Shown piece after piece: positions 24,135-33,034 of a DNA stretch of 64,000 nt (positions within the stretch are counted from its first letter, which is position 1; every line of letters begins with the position of its first letter). Where the stretch lies: the NCBI GenBank assembly GCA_017533915.1, contig JAFWHX010000020.1, forward strand, positions 1 to 64,000. Direction: 5' to 3'. Source of the DNA: Eubacterium sp. GTDB lineage: Bacteria; Bacillota; Clostridia; Peptostreptococcales; Anaerovoracaceae. The translations under genes and the position numbers were made by a program. The notes beneath the pieces are model-generated. The model searched no databases, had not been told where the DNA came from, and worked only from the letters and a program-made list of their open reading frames with translations.

Positions 24135-25025
24135 CTACGCAAACATGCGGCTCTCTATCTTCTGTATCGATTCCATGATCATCAGCTCGTTAGTACAGTG
24201 ATCAACATTATCACTTGTTACCACAAGATTGTCGCCAAGTGTGATTCCGCAGTCGAGGTAAGCCTGTATCTTGCGCAGGTTGCTTTCGGCATATTCCTGG
24301 TTAGCCCAGTCGCCGAAGTGCTCGACGAATATGTAAGTGCCATCAAAGCACTTGAACACAAAGTCGGGGCACAGTCTATGCCACTGACCACTTTTACCTT
24401 TCATCATGATTTCTGGCTCAACACGACAGGGCAGTCCTTCAAACAAAATATCGTCGAGCCACATACATTCACCTTTAGAGCGCATCGGTGTCCCGTCCCT
24501 TGCGATATTCGGATTCTCAGGAAGCGGGAAATTGTTCCTTTTATAATCGGCAGCAGCCCAGTTTAAGAGCTCCTGAAATCTGGGATCTTTATAGACATCT
24601 TCAGGGATCTGCCCGAATGATGGTGAAAGGTTTCTGAGCTCGTCACTCTCATAGCTGCCTGAATTCAGGCCTTTGTATGCCTGTGGCAGTTTCATGCACA
24701 CTGAATGATATGAGTGGTCTTTGAACTTTTTCAGGAACTGTTCGATTGCCTTCTTATCATTTAGCAAAATCGACAGTTTCAGCTGGAGATAACGCTGCCG
24801 CTTATACGCTATGACGTCTTTGCTGTCAGCCTGGCCTAACGGGTCAGTCTTTTTCTTCCCGTTCTCCCTACTGACAGCATAATAGTCCAGTGCTCCTCCT
24901 GGCCTTGTCCTGCATTCCAGTGTTCTATGTGGCAGGCTGTCATAGCTTTTTAGATTTTCTGATGTCTCGTCGATGAGATCATTTATGAGCTTGAGCTCTC
25001 TTTTCATTAGATCGAACAAAACCAT
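24135..25025 (-). CDS. Uncharacterised protein with a probable PD-(D/E)XK nuclease-like C-terminus
   Basis: The product is 296 aa. Residues 1-120 are mostly helical with a probable coiled coil. From about residue 180 the sequence shows MRSKGECMWLDDIL, LCPDFVFKC, FVEHFGDW and IQAYLDCGITLGDNLVVTSD. This E...PDF...EHxG pattern with trailing helix is seen in a family of clostridial proteins that look like restriction-endonuclease-fold nucleases, with Asp in PDF and the E of VEH as likely metal ligands. No methyltransferase or partner gene is adjacent. A defence or DNA-repair role is possible but unproven. Confidence 0.6.
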   Translation of the reverse strand: MVLFDLMKRELKLINDLIDETSENLKSYDSLPHRTLECRTRPGGALDYYAVSRENGKKKTDPLGQADSKDVIAYKRQRYLQLKLSILLNDKKAIEQFLKKFKDHSYHSVCMKLPQAYKGLNSGSYESDELRNLSPSFGQIPEDVYKDPRFQELLNWAAADYKRNNFPLPENPNIARDGTPMRSKGECMWLDDILFEGLPCRVEPEIMMKGKSGQWHRLCPDFVFKCFDGTYIFVEHFGDWANQEYAESNLRKIQAYLDCGITLGDNLVVTSDNVDHCTNELMIMESIQKIESRMFA

Positions 25026-25220
25026 ATTGGATCCTCCGTGTTATGTTTATTTCTGGCAAAAGCCATATCAAAGTTACAAGTGGTGGGTCTAAGATACTTT
25101 GATTTAATGGCTTAGACAATACAAAAACAGAAGAAAAATGCCGGCCGGAAATAGAAAGATTTTTACCTTATCTCTAAGGGAAAATAGACTGAAAAATAAC
25201 GTTTCGTCAGGATCAGCTTG

Positions 25221-25250
25221 TTGATATTGACAACATGAAAGTGCTATAAT
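25221..25250 (+). promoter_or_regulatory. Promoter of serC
   Basis: TTGATA, an 18-bp spacer and a perfect TATAAT lie 66 bp before serC. Confidence 0.6.
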
Positions 25251-25316
25251 TAAATTGTTAAAATATAAGCAAAAATAGGGTGTGTAAATTCACGGAAAGA
25301 GAAAGAGGAAAAATCT

Positions 25317-26405
25317 ATGAATTACGACAGAGTGTACAATTTTTCGGCTGGACCTTCGATGCTGCCGGAGAAGGTCCTGGAGCAGGTAAGGGATGACCTG
25401 CTCAACTACAAAGGTACTGGCGAATCGGTAATGGAGATGAGCCACAGGTCAAAGGAATACATGTCGATCATCGAGGCTGCTGAAGCTGACCTGAGAGACC
25501 TTCTTGCAATACCTGATAACTATAAGGTCTTGTTCCTGCAGGGCGGCGCTACGACTCAGTTCTCAATGGTACCGCTGAATCTTATGACAAAGTCTCACAA
25601 GGCTGACTATGTGGTAACAGGAAGCTGGGCCAAGAAGGCAATGAAGGAAGCTAAGAAGTATGGCGACGTCAGAATCGCAGCATCTTCTGAGGAAGATACT
25701 TTTACATATATTCCTGAGCTTACGAAAGATGATTTCAGAGCCGATGCCGACTACGTGCACATCTGCTTCAATAATACTATCTACGGAAGCCATTATCCGT
25801 ATATTCCTGACACAGGCGATGCACCACTCGTTGCTGACATGTCTTCTTGCATCCTTAGCGAGAAGGTAGATGTCAGCAGATTCGGCATCATATACGCCGG
25901 TGTTCAGAAGAATATCGCACCTGCAGGCTGTGCGATCGCGATCGTACGCGAGGATCTGATCGGCAACGCTCCGGAGAGCTGCCCGGTCTATATGGATTAT
26001 GCCATCCACGCTGAGAACGGCTCGATGTATAATACGCCTCCATGCTTCACGATCTACGTTGCAGGCGAGGTCTTCAAGTATATCAAAGCCCTCGGCGGCA
26101 TTGACGCGATGCATGAGATCGATGTACGCAAGGCTAAAAAGCTCTATGATTACATTGATTCTTCAGATCTGTACACAGCACCGGTAAGAGATAAGGACAG
26201 ATCGATCATGAACTGTGTGTTCGTTACAGGCGATGAGGCGCTTGATAAGAAATTCGTTGCAGAAGCAAAAGAACAGGGGCTCATCAATCTTAACGGGCAC
26301 AGAAGCATCGGCGGTATGCGCGCCAGCATCTACAATGCCATGCCTGAAGAGGGCGTTGACAAGCTCATTTCATTCATGCAGGATTTCGAAAAGAATAATA
26401 AATAG
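25317..26405 (+). CDS. serC: Phosphoserine aminotransferase
   Basis: The 362-aa protein begins YNFSAGPSMLPEKVLEQV, diagnostic of SerC. The PLP region is visible: LQGGATTQFSMVPLN, the ADMSSCILS aspartate, and YAGVQKNIAPAGCAI, whose Lys forms the Schiff base. It ends with IGGMRASIYNAMPEEGV. The enzyme converts 3-phosphohydroxypyruvate and glutamate to phosphoserine in serine biosynthesis. In many clostridia serA follows directly. Here the next gene is a D,D-carboxypeptidase, and only a SerA-like remnant is seen, 4.2 kb away on the other strand. Confidence 0.96.
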   Translation: MNYDRVYNFSAGPSMLPEKVLEQVRDDLLNYKGTGESVMEMSHRSKEYMSIIEAAEADLRDLLAIPDNYKVLFLQGGATTQFSMVPLNLMTKSHKADYVVTGSWAKKAMKEAKKYGDVRIAASSEEDTFTYIPELTKDDFRADADYVHICFNNTIYGSHYPYIPDTGDAPLVADMSSCILSEKVDVSRFGIIYAGVQKNIAPAGCAIAIVREDLIGNAPESCPVYMDYAIHAENGSMYNTPPCFTIYVAGEVFKYIKALGGIDAMHEIDVRKAKKLYDYIDSSDLYTAPVRDKDRSIMNCVFVTGDEALDKKFVAEAKEQGLINLNGHRSIGGMRASIYNAMPEEGVDKLISFMQDFEKNNK

Positions 26406-26425
26406 TCATGAAGGGGAAAGGGTCT

Positions 26426-27730
26426 ATGAGAAAATGGACTGCATTCATCGCTTCGCTGTTCATGCTGAGCATGCTCGCGGGATCTCTTATGCTTCCTGCT
26501 GAGAGCTATGCGGCGATCGAGCCTACGCTCAAGGCAAAGGCGGGCATAGTCTACTGCGAGAATACGGGTGAGGTGGTCTTTACCAAGGATGAGGACAGAG
26601 AGCTTCAGCCGTACAGCGTGACCAAGCTGATGACAGCGATAGTCACAGTTATGCATACTCCGTTGGATAAGGAAGTAAAAGTATCCGCTAAAGCGGCTTC
26701 ACAGGGCGGTTCGACAGCCGGACTCAAACAGGGGGAGAAGGTCACGGTCGAGCAGCTTCTTTACGGCGCTCTGGTACAGTCAGGTAATGACGCGGCTTTC
26801 GCGCTTGCAGAAGCCTCGTCCGGCAGCGTGGACAAGTTCGTCAAGCAGATGAACAAGACCGCCAAGAATATCGGCTGCAAGAACACTCATTTCACCAACC
26901 CTGCGGGCATCAGCGATAATAACAACTACACAACTTGCAGCGATATGCTTCTTATCGTGAAGATCGCTTTTGACAACGAGACGATCAGGGAGATAGCGGG
27001 GACGGCGGAATACACGATGAAGCCGACGAACAAGAGCGGCGTCCGCCAGTACCATTCAGGGGCTTTCAAGCTTGATGAATCTGTATACGTCGGGAAGAAC
27101 GGCCAGTGGTTCGAAGCGTGCACGACGGCTCTCGGCTGCGAGGTGAACGGCCTCAACCTGTACATCATACTTCTCGGCGATACACAGGCAGGCAGAAAAA
27201 CGGACGTCAAAGCACTGCTCAAGTACTGCACTGAAAAGATCGACGGTGTGCTCGCGGTGAAGGGCGGAGAGAAAGTCGGATCTGTACATATCAGGCACGG
27301 AGCAGTTACGAAGCTCGACGTATACACTGCAAATGACGGCTATGCGTACATCCCGACTGAAGGAAGCCGCTCGCTGATCAAAACTGAGGCGGAGATCTAT
27401 GACAACGTCTATGCGCCGGTCAAAGCAGGCGATCAGGTAGGAGTGTACAGCATCAAAGTCGGCGGCGAAGTCGTGAATGAAGTTCCTCTGGTCATCAAAG
27501 AAAGCGTGGAAGAGGGATGGCCGACGTCATATCTCGGGATCTCGAACAAAGCAGCGCTGATCGCGGGAATAATACTCTTTATTGTGCTTCTGGCACTGCT
27601 GATCATATTCGTGGTCAGGCTCGTGGTGATGATAAAGAGAAAAAGAGAGCGGAAGAAAAAGGCGATGGAGATCGCCCGCCGGGAGATGGAAGAGGAGGAA
27701 GAGCGCAGCAAGCGCGGATGGACCGTATAG
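26426..27730 (+). CDS. D-alanyl-D-alanine carboxypeptidase-like protein (PBP5/DacF family)
   Basis: ATG 26426 is preceded by AAGGGGAAAGGG, whereas ATG 26408 has none. The 434-aa protein has a signal peptide ending near SYA-AI, the active site S64-V-T-K67, and S119-G-N in the second motif. The third motif, normally KTG, reads K224-N-G in VYVGKNGQW. A C-terminal beta domain and a transmembrane helix (about 380-402) with a highly basic tail anchor it. The family trims the terminal D-Ala from wall pentapeptides. The altered third box may change activity or substrate. Confidence 0.85.
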   Translation: MRKWTAFIASLFMLSMLAGSLMLPAESYAAIEPTLKAKAGIVYCENTGEVVFTKDEDRELQPYSVTKLMTAIVTVMHTPLDKEVKVSAKAASQGGSTAGLKQGEKVTVEQLLYGALVQSGNDAAFALAEASSGSVDKFVKQMNKTAKNIGCKNTHFTNPAGISDNNNYTTCSDMLLIVKIAFDNETIREIAGTAEYTMKPTNKSGVRQYHSGAFKLDESVYVGKNGQWFEACTTALGCEVNGLNLYIILLGDTQAGRKTDVKALLKYCTEKIDGVLAVKGGEKVGSVHIRHGAVTKLDVYTANDGYAYIPTEGSRSLIKTEAEIYDNVYAPVKAGDQVGVYSIKVGGEVVNEVPLVIKESVEEGWPTSYLGISNKAALIAGIILFIVLLALLIIFVVRLVVMIKRKRERKKKAMEIARREMEEEEERSKRGWTV

Positions 27731-27824
27731 CATCTGCGGCCGCATGTGTGTCCACGGGTCTTACAGCCCGGTCATAAGTCAATAAGAGCTCATCAATCAT
27801 TAAGAGCTCATAAGTCATTAGGAT

Positions 27825-29669
27825 ATGTTCGATATACAGGAAAATCTCAAGAAACTCCCGGAGACCCCGGGAGTTTATATACATAAGGACAGCCTCGGGC
27901 AGGTGATCTACGTCGGGAAGGCGGTGTCGCTCAGGAACCGCGTCCGGCAGTATTTCCAGGCATCGTATCAGAATACGAACCCGAAGATAAAGGCGCTCGC
28001 GAAGAACATCGCGGAGTTCGAGTACATAAACTGCTCGACCGAGATGGAAGCCCTTATATTAGAGTGCAATCTTATCAAGAAGTATCAGCCGAGGTATAAC
28101 GTCCTTCTTAAGGACGACAAGACTTATCCGTATATCATGGTGACCACGTCTGAGGAGTTCCCCAGGGTGGTCAAGACCAGAACGATAAAGAAAGACGGCA
28201 ACAAATATTTCGGGCCTTACAGTGACGTGGGGGCGGTAAATGACACGGTAGATCTTCTTGCGGAGATCTACTCACTGAAACGCTGCAGCTATACATCTTT
28301 TCCGCCCGGATTCAGGCCGTGCCTGAATTATCATATCAGGACCTGTCAGGGCATATGTATGGGGCAGGCGGATAAAGCAGATTACGACGCGAAGATCGAT
28401 GAGATAATAGAGTTTCTTTCGGGAAGAGGGCACGCTTTGATAAAGGGCCTTACCGAAAAGATGAAGAAGGCGTCTGAAGAACTGCGGTTTGAGGACGCGG
28501 CTGTATATCGCGACCATATCGCGTCGCTCAGGGCGCTTGAAGCTACGCAGCGGGTGACTATGATAAACGACAGCGATCTGGACATACTGCTGCTGGTGAA
28601 GAATGAGAATGACGACTTCGTAGTTTTGTTCCCGGTGAGAGATGGGAAGCTGTCCGGCCGCGAAACATTCCCGATACATGCTGATCCATCGGATACTGAC
28701 AGTCAGATACTGACTGAATTCATCAAGCAGTACTACAGTCAGTGGGCGCAGGTGCCGCATGAGATACTCGTCGAGACTGAGCCGGATGAGCTGGAGCTTC
28801 TGGAGGAGTTCCTCGGGAAAGACCGCCACAAGGTCAGGATAACCGTACCGAAGAAAGGGCAGAAGAAGGCTTTGCTCGATCTTACGCGGCACGACATCCT
28901 TGAGATGAAGAAGTCGATCGAGGAGAGAGCACAGTCAAGGCGTGAGCGTGAGCAGGCGGTGCTCGCGGAGATGTCGTACGTGCTCGAGCAGGCGGGCATC
29001 AAAGAACACGGCACTCCCGTCAGAGTCGAGTCATACGATATATCGAACACTAACGGCGTGGATTCTGTCGGCGCCATGGTAGTATTCGAAGGCCTCACCA
29101 AAGTCAAGAAGGATTACAGAAGGTATAAGATCAAAACAGTCGATGGCCCGGATGATTATGCCAGCCTGCAGGAAGTGCTCTACAGAAGATATAAAAGGGC
29201 AGTGGATCAGGCTCCCGGATATATCAGATTTCCTGATGCTATCCTGATGGACGGCGGACTGGGCCAGGTCCACGCCGCAAAGAAGGTGCTTGACGCGATG
29301 AAAGTCGATGTACCTGTTTTCGGCATGGCCAAGGATGACAAGCACAGGACAAGGGCGCTCGTATTCACGGACGGCAGGGAGATAGACCTTAAGGACAGGC
29401 AGGTGTTGTTCAGCTATCTTGGCACAGTCCAGGAGGAAGTCCACAGATTCGCGATAGATTACCACCACACGCTTCACAGGGCGACTTCGACAAAATCCAT
29501 GCTGGATGACATCGAGGGAGTGGGAGAGAAGAGGAGAAACGAGCTCCTTTATCATTTCAGGACGATAGAAGCGATACGCTCGGCAACGGCAGACCAGATC
29601 GCAGAAGTACCTGGCATGACGTCCGATGTTGCGGAAAAAGTATACGAATACTTCCATAAAAAATCTTGA
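27825..29669 (+). CDS. uvrC: Excinuclease ABC subunit C
   Basis: This is a 614-aa protein, normal for the family. A GIY-YIG nuclease domain starts at PGVYIHKDSLGQVIYVGKA and makes the 3' incision. A UVR motif lies around residues 205-240. An RNase H-like endonuclease domain carries the VESYDISNTNGV aspartate and IRFPDAILMDGGLGQ and makes the 5' incision. Two helix-hairpin-helix repeats end the protein (DDIEGVGEKRRNELL). It acts with UvrA and UvrB in nucleotide excision repair. The ribosome binding site is weak (AGGAT). Confidence 0.96.
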   Translation: MFDIQENLKKLPETPGVYIHKDSLGQVIYVGKAVSLRNRVRQYFQASYQNTNPKIKALAKNIAEFEYINCSTEMEALILECNLIKKYQPRYNVLLKDDKTYPYIMVTTSEEFPRVVKTRTIKKDGNKYFGPYSDVGAVNDTVDLLAEIYSLKRCSYTSFPPGFRPCLNYHIRTCQGICMGQADKADYDAKIDEIIEFLSGRGHALIKGLTEKMKKASEELRFEDAAVYRDHIASLRALEATQRVTMINDSDLDILLLVKNENDDFVVLFPVRDGKLSGRETFPIHADPSDTDSQILTEFIKQYYSQWAQVPHEILVETEPDELELLEEFLGKDRHKVRITVPKKGQKKALLDLTRHDILEMKKSIEERAQSRREREQAVLAEMSYVLEQAGIKEHGTPVRVESYDISNTNGVDSVGAMVVFEGLTKVKKDYRRYKIKTVDGPDDYASLQEVLYRRYKRAVDQAPGYIRFPDAILMDGGLGQVHAAKKVLDAMKVDVPVFGMAKDDKHRTRALVFTDGREIDLKDRQVLFSYLGTVQEEVHRFAIDYHHTLHRATSTKSMLDDIEGVGEKRRNELLYHFRTIEAIRSATADQIAEVPGMTSDVAEKVYEYFHKKS

Positions 29670-29717
29670 AATTGTTTCTGAATCGTGTATAATAAGAGTT
29701 GCCTGTCGGCAGCATGA

Positions 29718-29800
29718 GCGGTTATGGCGGAATTGGCAGACGCGCACGGTTCAGGTCCGTGTGGGAAACCATGGGGGTTCGAATCCCTTTAACCGCACCA
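29718..29800 (+). tRNA. tRNA-Leu (anticodon CAG)
   Basis: The acceptor GCGGTTA pairs with TAACCGC. The anticodon loop TTCAGGT sits between CACGG and CCGTG. A long class-II variable arm and the T-loop GGTTCGAATCC follow, with encoded CCA. Confidence 0.95.
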
Positions 29801-29802
29801 GA

Positions 29803-29830
29803 AAAGGAGTCCAGTAGGACTCCTTTTTTT
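29803..29830 (+). terminator. Terminator of tRNA-Leu
   Basis: AAAGGAGTCC and GGACTCCTTT pair around AGTA and are followed by a T-run. Confidence 0.9.
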
Positions 29831-29851
29831 CGTATCTTTTCTTATTTGAGA

Positions 29852-29872
29852 TATAGGACAAAACGCGTTGGT
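29852..29872 (+). repeat. Solo copy of the MITE-like end motif
   Basis: TATAGGACAAAACGCGTTGG matches the terminal repeats at 3712 and 4061 and the motif at 44749. No second end is found here. Confidence 0.6.
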
Positions 29873-29896
29873 CGTTAATCGTTTTTCTATAAACGT

Positions 29897-31345
29897 CTAT
29901 CTGTATTTGTCCGCGAGGACTCTTGCCACGAGAACGCCTGATGCTGACGCCTGGGAGAGTGAGTGTGTGACGCCTGAGCCGTCGCCGATCGCGTACATGT
30001 TCGGGACCTTGGTCATGAGGTTGTTGTCGACTTTGACCTTGGAGTTGTAGAACTTGACCTCGACGCCGTAAAGGAGTGTGTCTTCGTTTGCGACTCCCGG
30101 AGCTATCTTGTCCAGGGCGTAGATCATCTCGATGATGTCGTCAAGCTGCCTCTTCGGTATAACCAGGCTGAGGTCTCCCGGCGTCGCGTTGAGCGTCGGG
30201 CGGGTGAAGCATTTCTGCATCCTTCTCTCGCTGCTTCTTCTTCCCTGGGCCAGGTCGCCGAACCTCTGCATAAGTACGCCGCCGCCGAGCATATTGGAAA
30301 GGCTTGCGATCGAGGCACCGTACTCATTGCTGTCCTTGAACGGCTCTGTGAAGACATTAGAGACGAGCAGAGCGAAGTTTGTATTCTCTGTGAGCCTCTC
30401 AGAGCTAGCGTAGCTGTGGCCGTTTACGGTAACTATACCTCCTGTGTTTTCTGATACGACTTCACCATGAGGATTCATGCAGAATGTTCTTACAAGATCA
30501 CCGTATTTCTTTGTCTGATATACGATCTTGCTCTCGTATACCTGCTTGGTTATGCTCTCAAAGACTTCTGCCGGTATCTCTACTCTGACGCCGATATCGA
30601 CGCGGTTCCTCATCTGTTCGATACCGAACTTGTCACATATGTCTCCGATCCATGCTGAGCCTGACCTTCCTGTCGCAAGTACGAGGTCGGAGCAAGTGTA
30701 CATGCCGTCGTCTGACTGGGCGTACGCCATCCTCTGGTATGCTGTTCCCTGTCTGTCTTCCGGAAGCTTACCGTTCGGCTGAGTGCTGATCGTGAATGTG
30801 CCGTCCTGGTTCTGCTCGACGTCAGTGACCTCGGTCCTGAACAGAATATCGACTCTGTCCTTCACGAAGTTGTAGATATGGCCGAGTATCTTCAGGTTCC
30901 TGTCGGTCCCGAGATGACGCACCTTCGCCTGGAGCAGGTGCAGGTCGTTCTGCAGGCACTTTGTCTTAAGGTCTGAATCCGCGGTGGAATAGAGCTTTGC
31001 CTGTGACCCGCCCATCTCGCAGATCACGCTGTCAACATACTCCATGAGCTCCATGGCTTTTTCCTCGCCGACATACTTATGAAGGTCGCCGCCGAACTCA
31101 GTCGTGATGTTATATTTGCCGTCAGAAAGACCGCCGGCGCCGCCGTAGCCGTTCATTATGTGGCACGGCTTGCACTTTATGCAGTGGTCAGTCTTTCCGA
31201 GGGATATAGGGCAGAGCCTCTCTTCAAGAGGGGCCCCTTTGTCTATGAACAGGATGCTCGCGGTATTCTCTATTTTTGTGAGCTCATAAGCCAGAAACAC
31301 GCCGCCGGCGCCTGAGCCGGCAACGATTATATCATACTTTTTCAT
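29897..31345 (-). CDS. FAD-dependent dehydrogenase (COG2509-like)
   Basis: Start ATG at 31345 follows GGAGG on the minus strand; the open frame beyond it (to 31372) is unlikely. The 482-aa protein starts with a Rossmann FAD-binding motif (YDIIVAGSGAGGVFLAYEL). It has cysteines in the CIKCKPCHIMNGYGGAGG stretch, LVLATGRSGSAWIGD in the middle, and a C-terminal NMYAIGDGSGVTHSLSQA flavin-contact segment. It resembles the uncharacterised dehydrogenases of COG2509; the electron donor and acceptor are unknown. It is separated from the upstream DUF1292 gene by a hairpin. Confidence 0.83.
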   Translation of the reverse strand: MKKYDIIVAGSGAGGVFLAYELTKIENTASILFIDKGAPLEERLCPISLGKTDHCIKCKPCHIMNGYGGAGGLSDGKYNITTEFGGDLHKYVGEEKAMELMEYVDSVICEMGGSQAKLYSTADSDLKTKCLQNDLHLLQAKVRHLGTDRNLKILGHIYNFVKDRVDILFRTEVTDVEQNQDGTFTISTQPNGKLPEDRQGTAYQRMAYAQSDDGMYTCSDLVLATGRSGSAWIGDICDKFGIEQMRNRVDIGVRVEIPAEVFESITKQVYESKIVYQTKKYGDLVRTFCMNPHGEVVSENTGGIVTVNGHSYASSERLTENTNFALLVSNVFTEPFKDSNEYGASIASLSNMLGGGVLMQRFGDLAQGRRSSERRMQKCFTRPTLNATPGDLSLVIPKRQLDDIIEMIYALDKIAPGVANEDTLLYGVEVKFYNSKVKVDNNLMTKVPNMYAIGDGSGVTHSLSQASASGVLVARVLADKYR

Positions 31346-31360
31346 ACAGCCTCCAATAAA

Positions 31361-31388
31361 ACGGCACCCCATGTATCCGGGGTGCTGT
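31361..31388 (-). terminator. Hairpin after the DUF1292 gene
   Basis: On the minus strand AGCACCCC pairs with GGGGTGCC and is followed by GTTTTATT. It lies just upstream of the FAD-dehydrogenase start, so it may attenuate that gene. Confidence 0.55.
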
Positions 31389-31420
31389 CATGATCAACAA
31401 ATATGTCTGTGGGTCCGGAA

Positions 31421-31753
31421 TTATTCGTCCTTTGCGTCTTCTTCGCCGTCTTCGTCCTCCTCAGCCATGATCGATTCGAACTCCGCAGCGACCTTTGCGA
31501 ACAGCTCGTCATCCTCGATGTCCTCAAGTTCAAACGAACCGTCGTCATATTCCTGATATCCATAGATGTAAACATCATCTGTTCCGTCATCAGGGATCAG
31601 GGCGATATAGTCCTTGCCATCATAATCGAAGATGCCCATTACCTCACAGTCGACTTTGGTGTCGTCCTCGAACTCGAGCGTAATGATCTCAGGCTCTTCG
31701 TCGTCTTCTTCTTCCGTTACTTCTACTTCTTCTCTTCCTTTATCTTCAGCCAT
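31421..31753 (-). CDS. DUF1292 domain protein
   Basis: ATG 31753 has AAGGAGG correctly spaced; the ATG at 31771 overlaps that site. The 110-aa protein is strongly acidic at both ends. The DUF1292 core reads TLEFEDDTKVDCEVMGIF and DYIALIPDDGTDDVYIYGY. This family is common in Firmicutes next to alaS/yrrK/yrzB, but its function is unknown. Here that usual neighbourhood is absent. Confidence 0.87.
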   Translation of the reverse strand: MAEDKGREEVEVTEEEDDEEPEIITLEFEDDTKVDCEVMGIFDYDGKDYIALIPDDGTDDVYIYGYQEYDDGSFELEDIEDDELFAKVAAEFESIMAEEDEDGEEDAKDE

Positions 31754-31850
31754 CAGTTTTTCCTCCTTCATGCTGTGCCGGGGGTCATATCGATCCCCAC
31801 GCTAATACTATATCATCAAAATCTCTATTAATCAAGGAGGTGTGCTTTTG

Positions 31851-31879
31851 TTGACTTTACCATGCTTGTAAGATACAAT
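31851..31879 (+). promoter_or_regulatory. Promoter upstream of the aldo-keto reductase and acyl cluster
   Basis: TTGACT, a 17-bp spacer and TACAAT on the plus strand. The inverted repeat ATATTG/CAATAT at 31894-31913 lies just downstream of the expected transcript start and could be an operator. Confidence 0.65.
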
Positions 31880-31993
31880 ATAAATGTCTAATTATATTGT
31901 GAATACGCAATATCTTGTGTTTCGGCACGCATTCATGACTGTAAACAAGATGAGCGCAGCACGATGATCGGTTTAAAAGGAAACTACAGCATA

Positions 31994-32950
31994 ATGAAAA
32001 CAGGGAATCTTCTACTGGGCACGATCACATTCGGACAGCAGACCGATATCGAGCAGGCCAGAGAGATGGTGAATACGGCTCTTGACGCCGGCGTCCGCGA
32101 AATAGATTCAGCCTATGTGTATAACGAAGGAACATGCGAGATGATCCTCGGAGAGATCTTGAAGGATATCCCTCGTGACAGGTTCCGTATAGCGACTAAA
32201 GTCAATCCGAGGATAACCGGGAAGCTGGACAGAGAAGCGGTCACGATGCAGCAGAAAGAATCGCTCAGGCGGCTGAATCTTGATTATTCCGATGTGATGT
32301 ATCTTCATTTCCCGGATCCGACGACGCCGATAGAGGAAACGCTGGACGCATGTAACGATCTGTATAAGCAGGGGCTTTTCAGAGAGCTCGGGCTGAGTAA
32401 TTATCATATTGATGACATCGTGAAGATATCAGAGATATGTAAAGCAGAATACGAAATGAAGCCTGTCGTCTTCGAGGGTGTATACAACGCTTTCAGCAGG
32501 AACGTAGAGAACGATCTCCTTCCGGGTATTCGCAGGCTGGGCATGAGGTTTACCGCTTACAATCCGCTGGCCGGAGGGATGCTGACAGGGAAATACATGT
32601 CATTTGAAGAGAAGCCTGATGACGGAAGATTTGCCGTAAGAGCTTCATATCAGAAGAGATACTGGAAAGAGGAATTCTTCGAGGGGGCAGACATCATCAG
32701 AAAAGCCTGTGACGAAGAAGGTATAGCTATGGCGGAGGCCTCGCTCAGGTGGCTGGAATTCCATTCGGGACTCTCTGCAGATCATGAAGACGGTATCATA
32801 ATAGGAGCATCCAGGCCTTCACAGCTGGCGGCAAACCTGAAGTCGATCGAACAGGGTCCGCTGCCAGAGAGCATGCTCGATGCTTTTGACAGAGCGTGGG
32901 AGGCCTGCAGATCGGTCGCTCCATCATATTTCAGAACAGTCGGGAAATAG
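31994..32950 (+). CDS. Aldo-keto reductase (AKR7/aldehyde reductase-like)
   Basis: The product is about 318 aa from ATG 31994. An earlier in-frame ATG (31964) is possible; neither has a strong ribosome binding site. The TIM-barrel AKR signatures are LLLGTITFGQQ, the catalytic region REIDSAYVYNEG (Asp and Tyr), ATKVNP (Lys) and YLHFPD (His). The C-terminal GIIIGASRPSQLAANL binds NADPH. The sequence is closest in style to the aflatoxin-aldehyde/succinic-semialdehyde reductase branch. As first gene of the cluster, it could reduce the aldehyde expected from the next gene's decarboxylase. Confidence 0.8.
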   Translation: MKTGNLLLGTITFGQQTDIEQAREMVNTALDAGVREIDSAYVYNEGTCEMILGEILKDIPRDRFRIATKVNPRITGKLDREAVTMQQKESLRRLNLDYSDVMYLHFPDPTTPIEETLDACNDLYKQGLFRELGLSNYHIDDIVKISEICKAEYEMKPVVFEGVYNAFSRNVENDLLPGIRRLGMRFTAYNPLAGGMLTGKYMSFEEKPDDGRFAVRASYQKRYWKEEFFEGADIIRKACDEEGIAMAEASLRWLEFHSGLSADHEDGIIIGASRPSQLAANLKSIEQGPLPESMLDAFDRAWEACRSVAPSYFRTVGK

Positions 32951-33034
32951 ACCCTGACGATCAAAACAATGGCAGACAGATCACGGTGAGTAAGCCGCGT
33001 GGCAGATCGGCTGGTGATCTGGAGGAGAAATAAA

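Noticed and set aside
25026..25316. T-box or other riboswitch in front of serC
   Set aside because: No T-box GGGTGGNACCGCG-like element or other known consensus was found. Only an ordinary promoter is visible.
25317..26405. serC-serA operon
   Set aside because: The gene after serC is a D,D-carboxypeptidase, and the only SerA-like sequence is a domain-lacking protein on the opposite strand at 20.4-21.1 kb.
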